A DNA stretch of 64,000 bases from Bacillus sp. 1NLA3E (lineage in GTDB: Bacteria; Bacillota; Bacilli; Bacillales; Cytobacillaceae): contig NC_021171.1 in the NCBI RefSeq assembly GCF_000242895.2, positions 3,568,001 to 3,632,000 on the forward strand, given 5' to 3'. The position numbers and the translations under genes were made by a program. A model generated the notes under the pieces. That model had not been told where the DNA came from, did not search any database, and worked only from the letters and a program-made list of their open reading frames with translations. Positions 38,553-47,379 of this stretch are shown here, piece by piece. Position 1 is the first letter of the stretch, and each line of letters begins with the position of its first letter.

Positions 38553-39242
38553 CTATAAATAACCTTTTTCCTTTAAACTGACATATTTATTCTCACCAAT
38601 TATGAGATGATCTAGCAAATCAATCCCAATAATTTTTCCACACTCAGCTAAACGTTTTGTAACTTCAATGTCCTCGCGGCTTGGCGCGGGATCTCCGCTG
38701 GGGTGGTTATGAAGGCAAATGATGGATGCTGCTGAACGGCGGAATGCTTCTTTGTAGACCTCGCGAGGATGGACGATTGAGGCGTTTAGACTGCCGATGA
38801 AGATCGTTTGCTTATGCAAAACTTGGTTTTTTGTATTTAAATATAGGCAAACAAAATGCTCCTGCGATAAGAAACGCATATCATTCATCACCAACTTAGC
38901 TCCATCTTCTGGGGAACGGATCACATAGCGGTCCTCATGAACCAAGTTAGCAATGCGTCTACCAATCTCTACAGCTGCCAACACTTGAATTGCCTTTGCC
39001 GTCCCAATTCCTTTAATAGCCGTGATTTCTTCTAAAGAGGCCTCCTTCAACAATCGTAAGCCTTCAAAATGGTTAAGCAAGCGATTTGATAATTGCAGAA
39101 CCGATTCACTCTTTGTTCCTGTTCGGAGCATGATTGCTATTAGTTCATGGTTCGACAGGCTTTCCGGTCCACTGTTCATAAATCGTTCCCTTGGTCGTTC
39201 ATCCTGCGGAAAATCACGAATCATGATTGAATCTGTATTCAA
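38553..39242 (-). CDS. radC: RadC/JAB-domain protein
   Basis: Helix-hairpin-helix part (about 45-100: ITAIKGIGTAKAIQVLAAVEIG) plus a JAMM metalloprotease-type domain (about 107-229) with H-x-H in CLHNHPSGDPAPSREDIE. A repair role once assigned to RadC is not supported; the true substrate is unknown. The TTG start lies six bases after GGGAGG and the next ATG is too far from it. 229 aa. Same strand and order as B. subtilis (maf-radC-mreB). Confidence 0.94.
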   Translation of the reverse strand: MNTDSIMIRDFPQDERPRERFMNSGPESLSNHELIAIMLRTGTKSESVLQLSNRLLNHFEGLRLLKEASLEEITAIKGIGTAKAIQVLAAVEIGRRIANLVHEDRYVIRSPEDGAKLVMNDMRFLSQEHFVCLYLNTKNQVLHKQTIFIGSLNASIVHPREVYKEAFRRSAASIICLHNHPSGDPAPSREDIEVTKRLAECGKIIGIDLLDHLIIGENKYVSLKEKGYL

Positions 39243-39290
39243 TTAAATCCTCCCTTTCTATACAGGGAGCTCATAATGAGGGGCAAATTC

Positions 39291-39863
39291 CTAATAGGGC
39301 AAAACAAAGCCTGCCTTCTGTAATTCTCTTATTGTTTTCGATACAGGGAGGCCGACTACCGTAAAATAATCCCCAGAAATCCGCTTAACAAGCATACTTC
39401 CAAAGCCTTGAATTCCGTATGCCCCAGCCTTATCAAAAGGCTCCCCGCTATTGATATAAGCTTGAATTTCTGAATCATTTAAATCCCAAAACGTGACATC
39501 TGTTTTTTCATAAAAACGAACGGTTGTATCAGCTGTAACAATGGCAACTCCTGTATAAACAGAATGTGTGTTACCCGATAGCATTTTGAGCATTTTAACT
39601 GCTTCAATCTTATCTTTTGGCTTCCCTAATACCTGATTGTTTGCGAAGACAATCGTATCAGCACCTATGACAATAGAATCACGATGCTTTTCGGCAACAT
39701 CCGTTGCTTTTCGAGCCGCCAAATCCATGACGATTTCTTCAGGTGCTGTACCTGGTAAAAAGCTTTCATCTGTTTCACTGCTGGAAATGTCGAAGATTAA
39801 TTGAAGATTTTCAAGAAGTTCTTTTCGCCGTGGAGATGATGAGGCTAAAATGAGGTGTTGCAT
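39291..39863 (-). CDS. maf: Maf nucleotide pyrophosphatase
   Basis: House-cleaning pyrophosphatase acting on non-canonical or modified pyrimidine nucleotides; overexpression affects septation in B. subtilis. SSSPRRKELL (about 8-17), the Glu of SSETDES and VIGADTIVF (about 65-73) are the active-site signatures. 190 aa. AAGGTGA precedes the ATG. Confidence 0.96.
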   Translation of the reverse strand: MQHLILASSSPRRKELLENLQLIFDISSSETDESFLPGTAPEEIVMDLAARKATDVAEKHRDSIVIGADTIVFANNQVLGKPKDKIEAVKMLKMLSGNTHSVYTGVAIVTADTTVRFYEKTDVTFWDLNDSEIQAYINSGEPFDKAGAYGIQGFGSMLVKRISGDYFTVVGLPVSKTIRELQKAGFVLPY

Positions 39864-39969
39864 GATGAAATCACCTTACCTTTCATTGTATTATTTGGGG
39901 AGATACAGTCTCATCGTATCAAAATTTGTCATCACAAACAATTTTTTATATAAAAAACCATATTTTCTT

Positions 39970-40014
39970 CAAAAATAATGAGCCTGTGGATATAAATATC
40001 CAATCAGACCCATT
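39970..40014 (-). terminator. Terminator of spoIIB
   Basis: TGGATAT and ATATCCA form the inner stem and AATG/CATT with nearby bases the outer part; the minus strand continues ATTATTTTT. It lies 50 bases after the spoIIB stop. Imperfect but well placed. Confidence 0.6.
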
Positions 40015-40064
40015 TTTTATTGCCCGGAAAATATTCGACAAACTCAATTTGATCCGTCATTTCG

Positions 40065-41207
40065 TCACAATGCTTGGTAAGCTGTTAAAATTGAAAGAAG
40101 CTGTTGTTGAAGCGAGGTTAACTTCTGCTTGCCAACCGATTTCTCCATTGAATTGATATTTTGGGTCGCCGCATCAACTTGTACCTTTAATTCCTTGATT
40201 TTTTCATTTGATAATGTGTCTTTTTTTGGTGCCAATTTTTTAGACTGTTGATTGATGCTATCCAACAATGCTTTAGGGAATGAATCGGTGGCAGAAGCGA
40301 TAGAGGCGGCTGTTGTCATCGTTTCAAAAAGGAGGGGGATTCCTTCAATGTACGTCTTTTCCTGCACCTGAAGCCCACTTATTTCATGTCCACTAAAGCT
40401 CATTTCCTTTGCGATAAATTCCGTCACTCCCGATTCCTTTAAGATCTCTCCAAATTCCTTGGCGTGGTCCTTTGTATCCGCCACACTTAACAGTAGGAAG
40501 GACTGACCATTGCTTTCAAAGGTTGCTGCAGAGGCACCCTTCTCCTTCAGTGAGTTTACTATTTGAGTGGCTGAATCCTTATTTGAATATACACCCTCTT
40601 GGACGACCCATGTTGTGATGGTCGGCGGTACAAGTGAAAGCTTGCCTGATTGTTGCTCTGCTTGTTTTTTCTCTGGTTCTGGAGTTGTTGTCGGTTTTTG
40701 AACAGTACTAGTTTGGGCTGGATGTTCAATGAACACCAGCTTGAGCATGGTGAAACCAAAGCTTGTCCCAAGCAATACCGCCAAAAAGACAGCTGTGAAG
40801 ATAGTCGTGAACATCCTCTTGTCAATTTTCCGTTTTCCAATCGGCCATTTTTTTGACGATTTCTTTTGGGAATGATTCGCCTCCGCTGTCATTTTGTATT
40901 CTTTAATCTTTCGAATGTCGGATGTTGAATCAGGCAGAATCCAGTCAAAGCTTTCTTCGCTTGGGTCATGAGCTACCGCTGCTTCACTTATAGTAGTGAA
41001 ATCTTCACGATCTTTTTGTGGCATCTTTACTGGCTTTGTCTTTTCAAATCTTTGTTCCATTGGCACCTTTTCAGTTGTTACTATATCTTTCCTATCATTT
41101 ATGAATTGATCCTGCTTCCGATCAGATTTCTGGCGAGTTTCTTCAAAGGATTGCTGTTTCCCGTTGATTTTGATGGTAATGGTTTTACCAGGTTCCCGCT
41201 TGTCCAC
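40065..41207 (-). CDS. spoIIB: Stage II sporulation protein B, SPOR-domain protein
   Basis: Bitopic protein expected to assist septal peptidoglycan dissolution during engulfment. A charged cytoplasmic N terminus (about 1-130), one membrane span (about 133-155), and an external SPOR domain (about 200-272: WVVQEGVYSNKDSATQIVNSL) that binds denuded glycan. A C-terminal helical region carries KKLAPKKD and coiled segments. The start is GTG with AAGGAGGG upstream. Identity rests on the SPOR layout and position between maf and the comC/pilD locus, the same place as B. subtilis spoIIB. Confidence 0.88.
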   Translation of the reverse strand: MDKREPGKTITIKINGKQQSFEETRQKSDRKQDQFINDRKDIVTTEKVPMEQRFEKTKPVKMPQKDREDFTTISEAAVAHDPSEESFDWILPDSTSDIRKIKEYKMTAEANHSQKKSSKKWPIGKRKIDKRMFTTIFTAVFLAVLLGTSFGFTMLKLVFIEHPAQTSTVQKPTTTPEPEKKQAEQQSGKLSLVPPTITTWVVQEGVYSNKDSATQIVNSLKEKGASAATFESNGQSFLLLSVADTKDHAKEFGEILKESGVTEFIAKEMSFSGHEISGLQVQEKTYIEGIPLLFETMTTAASIASATDSFPKALLDSINQQSKKLAPKKDTLSNEKIKELKVQVDAATQNINSMEKSVGKQKLTSLQQQLLSILTAYQAL

Positions 41208-41260
41208 ATGTATCCCTCCTTGCGCCTGCGGTTAATTGGTTTCATCCTATCATATCGGCA

Positions 41261-41295
41261 AAAAAAAATAACAAGACTTTTGTCGTCTTGTTATC
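41261..41295 (-). terminator. Terminator of the pilB-pilO operon
   Basis: ATAACAAGAC pairs with GTCTTGTTAT; the minus strand continues TTTTTTTTGCC. It lies about 85 bases after the pilO stop and marks the 3' end of the type IV pilus assembly operon. Confidence 0.92.
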
Positions 41296-41379
41296 GAATG
41301 CTTTCGCCAAATTTTTCACTAGATTTAGCTGTTACATATGACTATTTTGTTTGAGTTTCAGCTAGGAGATTCTAGGAGA

Positions 41380-42156
41380 CTATAAAGGATCTGATTTAGG
41401 TACTACTAATTCTGGCAACTGACTCTGCAAATCGGTCAATGTTGGCATATAAAAAGCAGAAAGCGTAACTGTAAAAGATAGCTTTTTCTTTTCTGTGTCT
41501 AAATTGGTTTTTTCCCCACTTCCAGTAAATCCGACAGACTCAATAACAATAATTCGTGTCGAATTCTCCAATGTATTGATAAATATTTTCAATTCATCAT
41601 AGCTAGGTGACTCAACTTGTAACGTTACTGTTAGCTTTTTGATTCCTGTCGGAACTGCCGCCTTTTGTGTTTGTGCAGTAGCTTTGGTTGTGCTTGCATT
41701 AATTTGCTCTGTTGTTTGCGGCTGGCTATCAGTGTTTTCATTCTTTTTGGTTGTATCTGATTTTTGATTGGCGTCAGTAGCGGCTGGCTGTTGCTGGGTT
41801 GTGTTTTGCTGTGGAACACTCACATCAGCTTCTGAAAAAGCCATATTCTTAATCTCGCTTCCAGATACGACCTCTGCTTTTTCTAAATCAAAGATTAACT
41901 TCTCGGACTGTGGCTTAACCGGAACCTTCCGTTGAAGTGCCGCCACACTTTCAACCGTAACTGGACTTGATTCTGTTGGTTTACTCTGAAGTGCTGTCAG
42001 CAAATCCTGTGCTGATTTTAACTCCACAGACTTGGTTTCAATCTCTTCTTTTTTCGGGCTAAGATAGAAATAATAACCTGACAAAATCATTGAGATGGTT
42101 AAGAATATGGTGACCATCAAAATGATGATTTCTTTTTTTGAAAAGCGAAGGGTCAT
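41380..42156 (-). CDS. pilO: Type IV pilus alignment protein PilO
   Basis: Inner-membrane partner of PilN in the alignment complex between PilM and the pilus. One N-terminal span (about 10-28), a coiled-coil stretch (about 32-55), a Gln/Thr/Lys-rich insert (about 108-165, low complexity) and a C-terminal ferredoxin-like PilO fold (about 168-240: KKLTVTLQVESPSYDELKIFINTLE). The ATG overlaps the pilN stop (ATGA) and uses GGGAGGGG inside pilN. Last gene of the operon. The insert makes it longer than typical PilO. Confidence 0.88.
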   Translation of the reverse strand: MTLRFSKKEIIILMVTIFLTISMILSGYYFYLSPKKEEIETKSVELKSAQDLLTALQSKPTESSPVTVESVAALQRKVPVKPQSEKLIFDLEKAEVVSGSEIKNMAFSEADVSVPQQNTTQQQPAATDANQKSDTTKKNENTDSQPQTTEQINASTTKATAQTQKAAVPTGIKKLTVTLQVESPSYDELKIFINTLENSTRIIVIESVGFTGSGEKTNLDTEKKKLSFTVTLSAFYMPTLTDLQSQLPELVVPKSDPL

Positions 42157-42791
42157 GGAGCATCCCCTCCCTGCTGGTCTTTCTCGGCTTTTTCTTCTTG
42201 ATTGATATAGTCCCGATTCAAAGTGATCTGATATTGACCAATGTACCGAGGAATGTATTGGCTCTGGTCCGAAGTGGTTTGTTCTGAATCAATCGTTTTA
42301 GTTTGTTTAAGCTCACTCACAGTCAGTGAAGATAGCTTTGCTTCAGAAATCCATTTGGAATCTAGCAAAGTTTTATAAAAATAAGCTGCATCCTGACTCG
42401 TATCAAACTGGGCAGTTAAGGTTACTGTGCCTGCTTCCGTATAAGCGATAGTTTGGATTAAACCACGCTGAAGCAGGAGAGAATCGATGTCCTTTAACAC
42501 AGGAACAGATTTTAACGGTTCTTCATTAGCCCATTTTACAGCAGCTTCGAGCTGTGTGAGGGAAGCCGAGGCTTGAGCCGTATTCGTTTGCTTAGCTTTT
42601 TCAGTTTCCGCTAGCTTGTTCACTGCAAAAATTTGGTTTTTTAGACTCTTCAACTGATTACCTTGGGTGTATCCTTGCCAAAATATAACAATACCTGCTA
42701 CCAGCAAAATAAAAACCGCTGAAAAAATGATCGTCAAAAAAGCTACATTTTTCGGTTCTTTTTTTGGTAACAGGTTAATATCAACAAGCAT
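42153..42791 (-). CDS. pilN: Type IV pilus assembly protein PilN
   Basis: Begins MLVDINLLPKKEPK, the conserved cytoplasmic INLLP motif with which PilN binds PilM, then a membrane span (about 18-40), coiled coil and a C-terminal ferredoxin-like domain (about 95-150). 212 aa. AGAGGTG precedes the ATG; it starts two bases after pilM ends, and pilO follows with a four-base overlap. Confidence 0.92.
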   Translation of the reverse strand: MLVDINLLPKKEPKNVAFLTIIFSAVFILLVAGIVIFWQGYTQGNQLKSLKNQIFAVNKLAETEKAKQTNTAQASASLTQLEAAVKWANEEPLKSVPVLKDIDSLLLQRGLIQTIAYTEAGTVTLTAQFDTSQDAAYFYKTLLDSKWISEAKLSSLTVSELKQTKTIDSEQTTSDQSQYIPRYIGQYQITLNRDYINQEEKAEKDQQGGDAP

Positions 42792-42793
42792 GA

Positions 42794-43786
42794 CTACACC
42801 TCTTTTAAAGCCAGTCCAAATGCAAGATAATGTGACCTTGGCAGCGGTTTATTTTTATCTGTTTGGAGCTCTTCGGCATCAAGGATCTCCACCTTGATCT
42901 CAAATCTAGTTTGTAGTTCCTTCATGATGTCATCTAACAAAGGATGATCACCTGTTAATAATATTTTAGAAATTTCATTCTTACCTTGATGTAATGAATA
43001 TTGGTAGAACTCTATCAGCTTATTGACTTCCTTAAACGATTCATCAAATTGTTGATATAATTCATTCTTTTCGCCAATAAAGGTTAATTGTTGAAATCCA
43101 CTGCGTCCAATCTGGATGTCCCAGTCTTTTTCCTCAAAAGGAATATACATATGGCGAATAAAAAAGGGAATCTCATTTTCAAAAATACTCATAACCACGA
43201 GGTCCAAATCAAACTGAAGCACAAACAGCTTCTCCTCTTGTTTCGGTTTCCTTAATTGGTGATAAAGACGATAAAGAGCAAGAGAAGACAGATCAGCCAC
43301 CTCTGGGATTAACTTTAAGCTTGAGAATAGATCGGTAAATTGCATTACATAGCGCTGATGGGCCGCAAACAGAAGGATTTCCTTCTTTTCCTCCTGTACA
43401 GGTAGAACGATATAATCAAAAACTGGATCTTCGAACGGTAAGTGAATACTTGAACCAATTTCTAAATAAAGGTACCCCTTAATTTCATCATAGGTAACAT
43501 CTGAGGGAATGGTGATCCTCCGAATTGTCACATAAGAATCTGGGGCTAAAAAGCGGACTTTTCGTCGCCGAATTTTCCAAATATCAATACATTCATCAAG
43601 AATGATCTTCAAGGTATCTGGATCAATGATTTTACCTTCCTTGACTACACCCGGAGGCAAATACCTTTCCCCCCACTTAATTGGAAGCGGAGGGTTAGAT
43701 GGTTTCATTTCAAGATAACGAATCGAATGATCATTAATAATGATATCAATCGGCCTATTACTAACCGAGATGAGGGGTAAAGCCAT
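42794..43786 (-). CDS. pilM: Type IV pilus assembly ATPase-fold protein PilM
   Basis: Cytoplasmic actin/FtsA-like protein that binds the PilN N terminus. YVTIRRITIPSDVTYDEIKGYLYLEIGSSIHLPFEDPVFDY (in pieces, about residues 84-125) is the PilM hallmark region. The actin-type nucleotide motifs are diverged: FVLQFDLDLVVMSIF replaces the usual DIGxxxT strand, so ATP binding is uncertain. 330 aa. AGGGGGTCG lies upstream of the ATG. It follows the prepilin peptidase gene by 17 bases. Confidence 0.9.
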   Translation of the reverse strand: MALPLISVSNRPIDIIINDHSIRYLEMKPSNPPLPIKWGERYLPPGVVKEGKIIDPDTLKIILDECIDIWKIRRRKVRFLAPDSYVTIRRITIPSDVTYDEIKGYLYLEIGSSIHLPFEDPVFDYIVLPVQEEKKEILLFAAHQRYVMQFTDLFSSLKLIPEVADLSSLALYRLYHQLRKPKQEEKLFVLQFDLDLVVMSIFENEIPFFIRHMYIPFEEKDWDIQIGRSGFQQLTFIGEKNELYQQFDESFKEVNKLIEFYQYSLHQGKNEISKILLTGDHPLLDDIMKELQTRFEIKVEILDAEELQTDKNKPLPRSHYLAFGLALKEV

Positions 43787-43803
43787 GTGTCGACCCCCTA
43801 GCT

Positions 43804-44553
43804 TTATGAGAAAAATAAGTTAAAATACGCTTGAATGATCTTATCACCATAATAATAGGCAACGAGCGTTCCAGCGCCAATAAACGGGCCGAACGGAATC
43901 GGCTTTCCTTTTTCGAAAATCCGTACAGCCATTCCAGCTCCACCAATTATAGCACCAAACAAGGTTGATAAAAAAAATGCTAGTAATAAGATTTTGACCC
44001 CTACAACAAAGCCGATAAGAGCGAATAGTTTAATGTCTCCACCGCCCATACCACCTTTACTAACAAGCGCAATCGCTAAAAGAACAACAAAGCCAATTGC
44101 CGCTCCAAGTAATGAGTCCCACCATGGCAAAAGTGGAAAGAAAAGGCGTTCCATTAAAAAAATCCCTGCAAATACAAGCAAAACTTTATCAGGGATCAAC
44201 ATATACGCAACATCTGATACTAGAATAATAATAAACAGTGAAATCAGTGTCAAGGCAATCAGCAGCTCACTGCCCCAGCCAACGACTAATGGAGCGGTTG
44301 CAAACAACACTCCGGTAAAAAGCTCAATGATAGGATAAATGGGCGAAATGCCCGTTTTACAGACACGGCATTTCCCCCCTTGAAATAAATATGATAAAAC
44401 TGGTATTAGTTCGAAAGCTCTAAGTTGATGCCCGCATGTTGGACATGCTGAGCGTGGTGAAACGATTGACTGCCCTACTGGCACTCGGAGGCCGACTACG
44501 TTGTAGAAGGAGCCGAATAATATCCCGTATATGAATAGTAGTAAATATAACAA
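43804..44553 (-). CDS. pilD: Prepilin leader peptidase/N-methyltransferase
   Basis: Aspartyl membrane protease that removes pilin leaders and methylates the new N terminus. It has the cytoplasmic zinc-binding CPTCG and CRVCK pairs (about 37-65), which mark full-length enzymes with a methylase loop, and catalytic aspartates in SDVAYMLIPD and GGMGGGDIKL (GxGD-type). About seven membrane spans. The TTG start follows GGGAGC. It occupies the position of B. subtilis comC (between folC and spoIIB) but is embedded in a pilus operon. It may also process competence pilins encoded elsewhere. Confidence 0.95.
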   Translation of the reverse strand: MLYLLLFIYGILFGSFYNVVGLRVPVGQSIVSPRSACPTCGHQLRAFELIPVLSYLFQGGKCRVCKTGISPIYPIIELFTGVLFATAPLVVGWGSELLIALTLISLFIIILVSDVAYMLIPDKVLLVFAGIFLMERLFFPLLPWWDSLLGAAIGFVVLLAIALVSKGGMGGGDIKLFALIGFVVGVKILLLAFFLSTLFGAIIGGAGMAVRIFEKGKPIPFGPFIGAGTLVAYYYGDKIIQAYFNLFFS

Positions 44554-44578
44554 GGGTTAGCTCCCGTAAATCTTATTT

Positions 44579-45007
44579 TTACTGTCCATTTCCAATTGTT
44601 GTTTCAGTTTTTGACGCGCTATTTATGTCAGCTACAGTGGCATAATCGAATGTTAAATCTCCACCAGTAGCCTTTATGGAAATTTCAGTGCCTCCAGTAG
44701 CTGTCGTATCTACATAGAGTTCAGTTATTGTTATGTTAGAATTTTTATTATCCAGATAAGTTTTTAATTCTTCCGCAGTTATGGTTTTATCAGTAGGAAT
44801 CCCTTCTGATGCAATGAATAACCTGCCAGCATCAATAGCTTGGATTGCAGATGATTTTACTGCATCATTTCTTGATTTATCAATAATATTTCCAATAGCC
44901 GGAATCGCAATTGCTGCAATTATCCCCAAAATAACGATAACTGCAAGTAACTCGATTAATGTAAAACCTTTATGATTTTTAAGACGTTTTTTTAACTTTT
45001 GTAGCAT
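44579..45007 (-). CDS. Type IV major-type pilin (prepilin)
   Basis: Class III signal: a basic leader of 14 residues ending KNHKG, cut before FTLIELLAVIVILGIIAAIAIP, with Glu at position +5. The remaining ~128 residues carry an alpha-helical spine then a small beta-rich head (TITELYVDTTATGG, EISIKATGGDLTFDYATV). No cysteines are seen, so the disulphide loop of PilA is absent. Strong SD GGAGTGAG. It is the only pilin inside the assembly operon and is the best candidate for the main fibre subunit. Confidence 0.92.
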   Translation of the reverse strand: MLQKLKKRLKNHKGFTLIELLAVIVILGIIAAIAIPAIGNIIDKSRNDAVKSSAIQAIDAGRLFIASEGIPTDKTITAEELKTYLDNKNSNITITELYVDTTATGGTEISIKATGGDLTFDYATVADINSASKTETTIGNGQ

Positions 45008-45113
45008 ACTCTCTCACTCCTTTTATTAAAGATAATGGTGTTAATTTTTATAGCCTAACCATTTCATTATACAAGGAAATTTCACAAAGGAATAATGAAG
45101 ATTTTACAACATT

Positions 45114-46325
45114 CTACATTTTATCGACATTTTTGAACATGTCAAACATCGGCATCATGATCGAAAGAACAATCACCCCGACAATACTAGCTAAAAAAAC
45201 AATCATTAACGGCTCAATAAGCGATTTTAGCTTTTCCGTACTATTCTCAACTTCTTGTTCATAGAATTCAGCAACCTTGAAAAGCATGGAATCTAAAGAG
45301 CCTGTGTTCTCGCCAATTGCGATCATTTGCGTGATTAATGGGGGAAATGCCCAGTGTTTGAGCATCGGTCCGGTCATCGAATTTCCTTTCGCTAATTCAT
45401 CTTTTGAGGCGCGAAGGACCTTGCCAATTACTTCATTTTCAACAACATTTTCGACAATTGAGAGAGCTTGCATAATGGGCACCCCGCTTGAAAATAGGGA
45501 GCTTAATGTACGCGTGACCCTAGCTAAGGCTGCCTTTTGTAACATTTTTCCAAATAATGGCATCCTTAATGATACATAATCAAAATAATATTTTGTTTTT
45601 TTGTTCCGTTTCACTCCGACAAATCCAATGGCAATTAAAATTACAAATAATATGACAACCCACCAAAATGATTGCATGAATTCACTGGCATTTAAAACAA
45701 ACTTCGTAATGGCCGGAAGATCTGCCCCCATATCAGCAAACATGCTTACAAAGGTAGGGACAACTGATGTTAATAAGAAGATAACAACCCCAATTGCCAC
45801 AATTCCAATTACAATTGGATAGGAAAGCGCAGACTTTATTTTTTGCCGGGTGGTGTGTTGTTTCTCAAAGAAAACAGCAAGTCTTTCTAGCGTCTCCTCC
45901 ATATTCCCCCCTGCTTCACCAGCTTTTACGAGATTAATAAACATCGAAGTGAACATTTTCTTGTGTTTTTCGGCCGCTTCGGAAAACGGATTTCCTTTAC
46001 GCAATTCATTTTCAATGTCAATCAAGGCTGCCCGCAGCTTTTTGCTTTCCGTTTGCTGGGCGAGAATATTCGTTGCCTCGACAATGGTTACTCCTGCTTT
46101 AATAAGAGTTGCAAATTGCCGTAAATAAATAACCATATGCTGAAGTTTAACAGGTGTGCCAAAAGAAATACTTTTATTTAAACCTGCATCTTTTACTTCA
46201 GTCAAATCGAGGACCCGTATGCCGTCCTCACGAAGTTTATCAATGGCTTCACGTTTTGAATCTGCGTTAATGGTTCCCGCCTTTTTTCCTTTGCGATCTC
46301 GGCCTGAATATTTATAGCGCGCCAT
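45114..46325 (-). CDS. pilC: Type IV pilus platform protein PilC
   Basis: Polytopic inner-membrane platform (type II secretion F family) turned by PilB and PilT. Two homologous T2SSF domains (about 68-190 and 270-393) with IYLRQFATLIKAGV and GEAGGNMEETL, then IGENTGSLDSML. Three hydrophobic spans (about 168-190, 217-238, 375-395). 403 aa. It starts after GGTGAAC at the end of pilT. Confidence 0.95.
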   Translation of the reverse strand: MARYKYSGRDRKGKKAGTINADSKREAIDKLREDGIRVLDLTEVKDAGLNKSISFGTPVKLQHMVIYLRQFATLIKAGVTIVEATNILAQQTESKKLRAALIDIENELRKGNPFSEAAEKHKKMFTSMFINLVKAGEAGGNMEETLERLAVFFEKQHTTRQKIKSALSYPIVIGIVAIGVVIFLLTSVVPTFVSMFADMGADLPAITKFVLNASEFMQSFWWVVILFVILIAIGFVGVKRNKKTKYYFDYVSLRMPLFGKMLQKAALARVTRTLSSLFSSGVPIMQALSIVENVVENEVIGKVLRASKDELAKGNSMTGPMLKHWAFPPLITQMIAIGENTGSLDSMLFKVAEFYEQEVENSTEKLKSLIEPLMIVFLASIVGVIVLSIMMPMFDMFKNVDKM

Positions 46326-46326
46326 T

Positions 46327-47367
46327 TTAGTTCACCGGTCCCTTTAAATATGGGTCGGCAACTTCTTGGGCAATGACTCCCGTTTCCAGCAACTCTTTAA
46401 TGCTCATTTCTAACGTTTGCATCCCTTGTGACCGAGACGTCTGCATGGTCGACTCAATTTGGTGGATTTTATCATTTCGAATTAAGTTTGCAATCGCTGC
46501 ATTATTGATTAATATTTCTAGTGCAGCTCTTCGGCCTTTTCCGTCTGCCGTTTTAAACAGTCGCTGTGAAATAATCGATAGTAATACCGATGCAAGCTGG
46601 GTACGGACTTGGGGCTGCTGGGCTGGCTCGAATACATCAATCATTCGTTCCACTGAAGCAGGTGCGCTAGATGTATGGAGCGTTCCAAACACTAAGTGGC
46701 CTGTTTCAGCAGCGGTGATGGCAATTTGAATCGTTTCAAAGTCACGCATCTCTCCAACTAGAATCGCATCTGGATCCTGGCGGAGTGCTGCCCGTAAGGC
46801 ATTCCCAAAGTTCTTCGTATCAAAGCCAATTTCGCGCTGGTCGATAATTGACATGCCATGTTTGTGCAAATATTCAATCGGGTCCTCTAGCGTAATAATG
46901 TGCTCGTGCATCGTTTGGTTCATATAATTGATCATCGCCGCTAACGTCGTTGACTTACCACTTCCGGTTGGTCCTGTCACGAGGATTAAACCTTGTTTCT
47001 TCTCGACAATTCTCCGTAGCGTATCAGGAAGATTTAACTCATCAATAGTCGGAATACGAGTCGGAACCGTCCGGATCGCCAAGGCCACACAGCCTCTTTG
47101 CTTGAATATATTGACACGGTACCGTGATACATTAGGAATCGAATAGGAAAAGTCCAACTCCCCCATTTCTTCAAATACCCCCCACTTTCCATCTGGGGTA
47201 ATCGCCCTTGCCATCGCTTCGGTATCCTCGGGCTTGAGAACTTCTTTTCCATAGCGCTTCAATTCACCATGGATTCGAAAAATGGGTTGTACAGATACTG
47301 TTAAATGGATATCTGATGCCTTTAGCTCAAAGGCTGCTCGTAATAATAGATCGATTCTTTCCCTCAC
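46327..47367 (-). CDS. pilT: Pilus retraction ATPase PilT
   Basis: Hexameric motor that depolymerises the pilus for twitching or DNA uptake. Walker A GPTGSGKSTT (about 129-138), Asp box EDPIEYLH, Walker B LVGEMRDFETI, His box TLHTSSA, and the PilT-type AIRTVPTRIPTIDELNLP (about 102-119). The C terminus has LLETGVIAQEVADPYL. 346 aa. GTG start after GAGGTG. Retraction ATPases are absent from the com pilus of B. subtilis, so this locus can support retractile pili. Confidence 0.95.
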   Translation of the reverse strand: MRERIDLLLRAAFELKASDIHLTVSVQPIFRIHGELKRYGKEVLKPEDTEAMARAITPDGKWGVFEEMGELDFSYSIPNVSRYRVNIFKQRGCVALAIRTVPTRIPTIDELNLPDTLRRIVEKKQGLILVTGPTGSGKSTTLAAMINYMNQTMHEHIITLEDPIEYLHKHGMSIIDQREIGFDTKNFGNALRAALRQDPDAILVGEMRDFETIQIAITAAETGHLVFGTLHTSSAPASVERMIDVFEPAQQPQVRTQLASVLLSIISQRLFKTADGKGRRAALEILINNAAIANLIRNDKIHQIESTMQTSRSQGMQTLEMSIKELLETGVIAQEVADPYLKGPVN

Positions 47368-47379
47368 CAGTTTGCACCT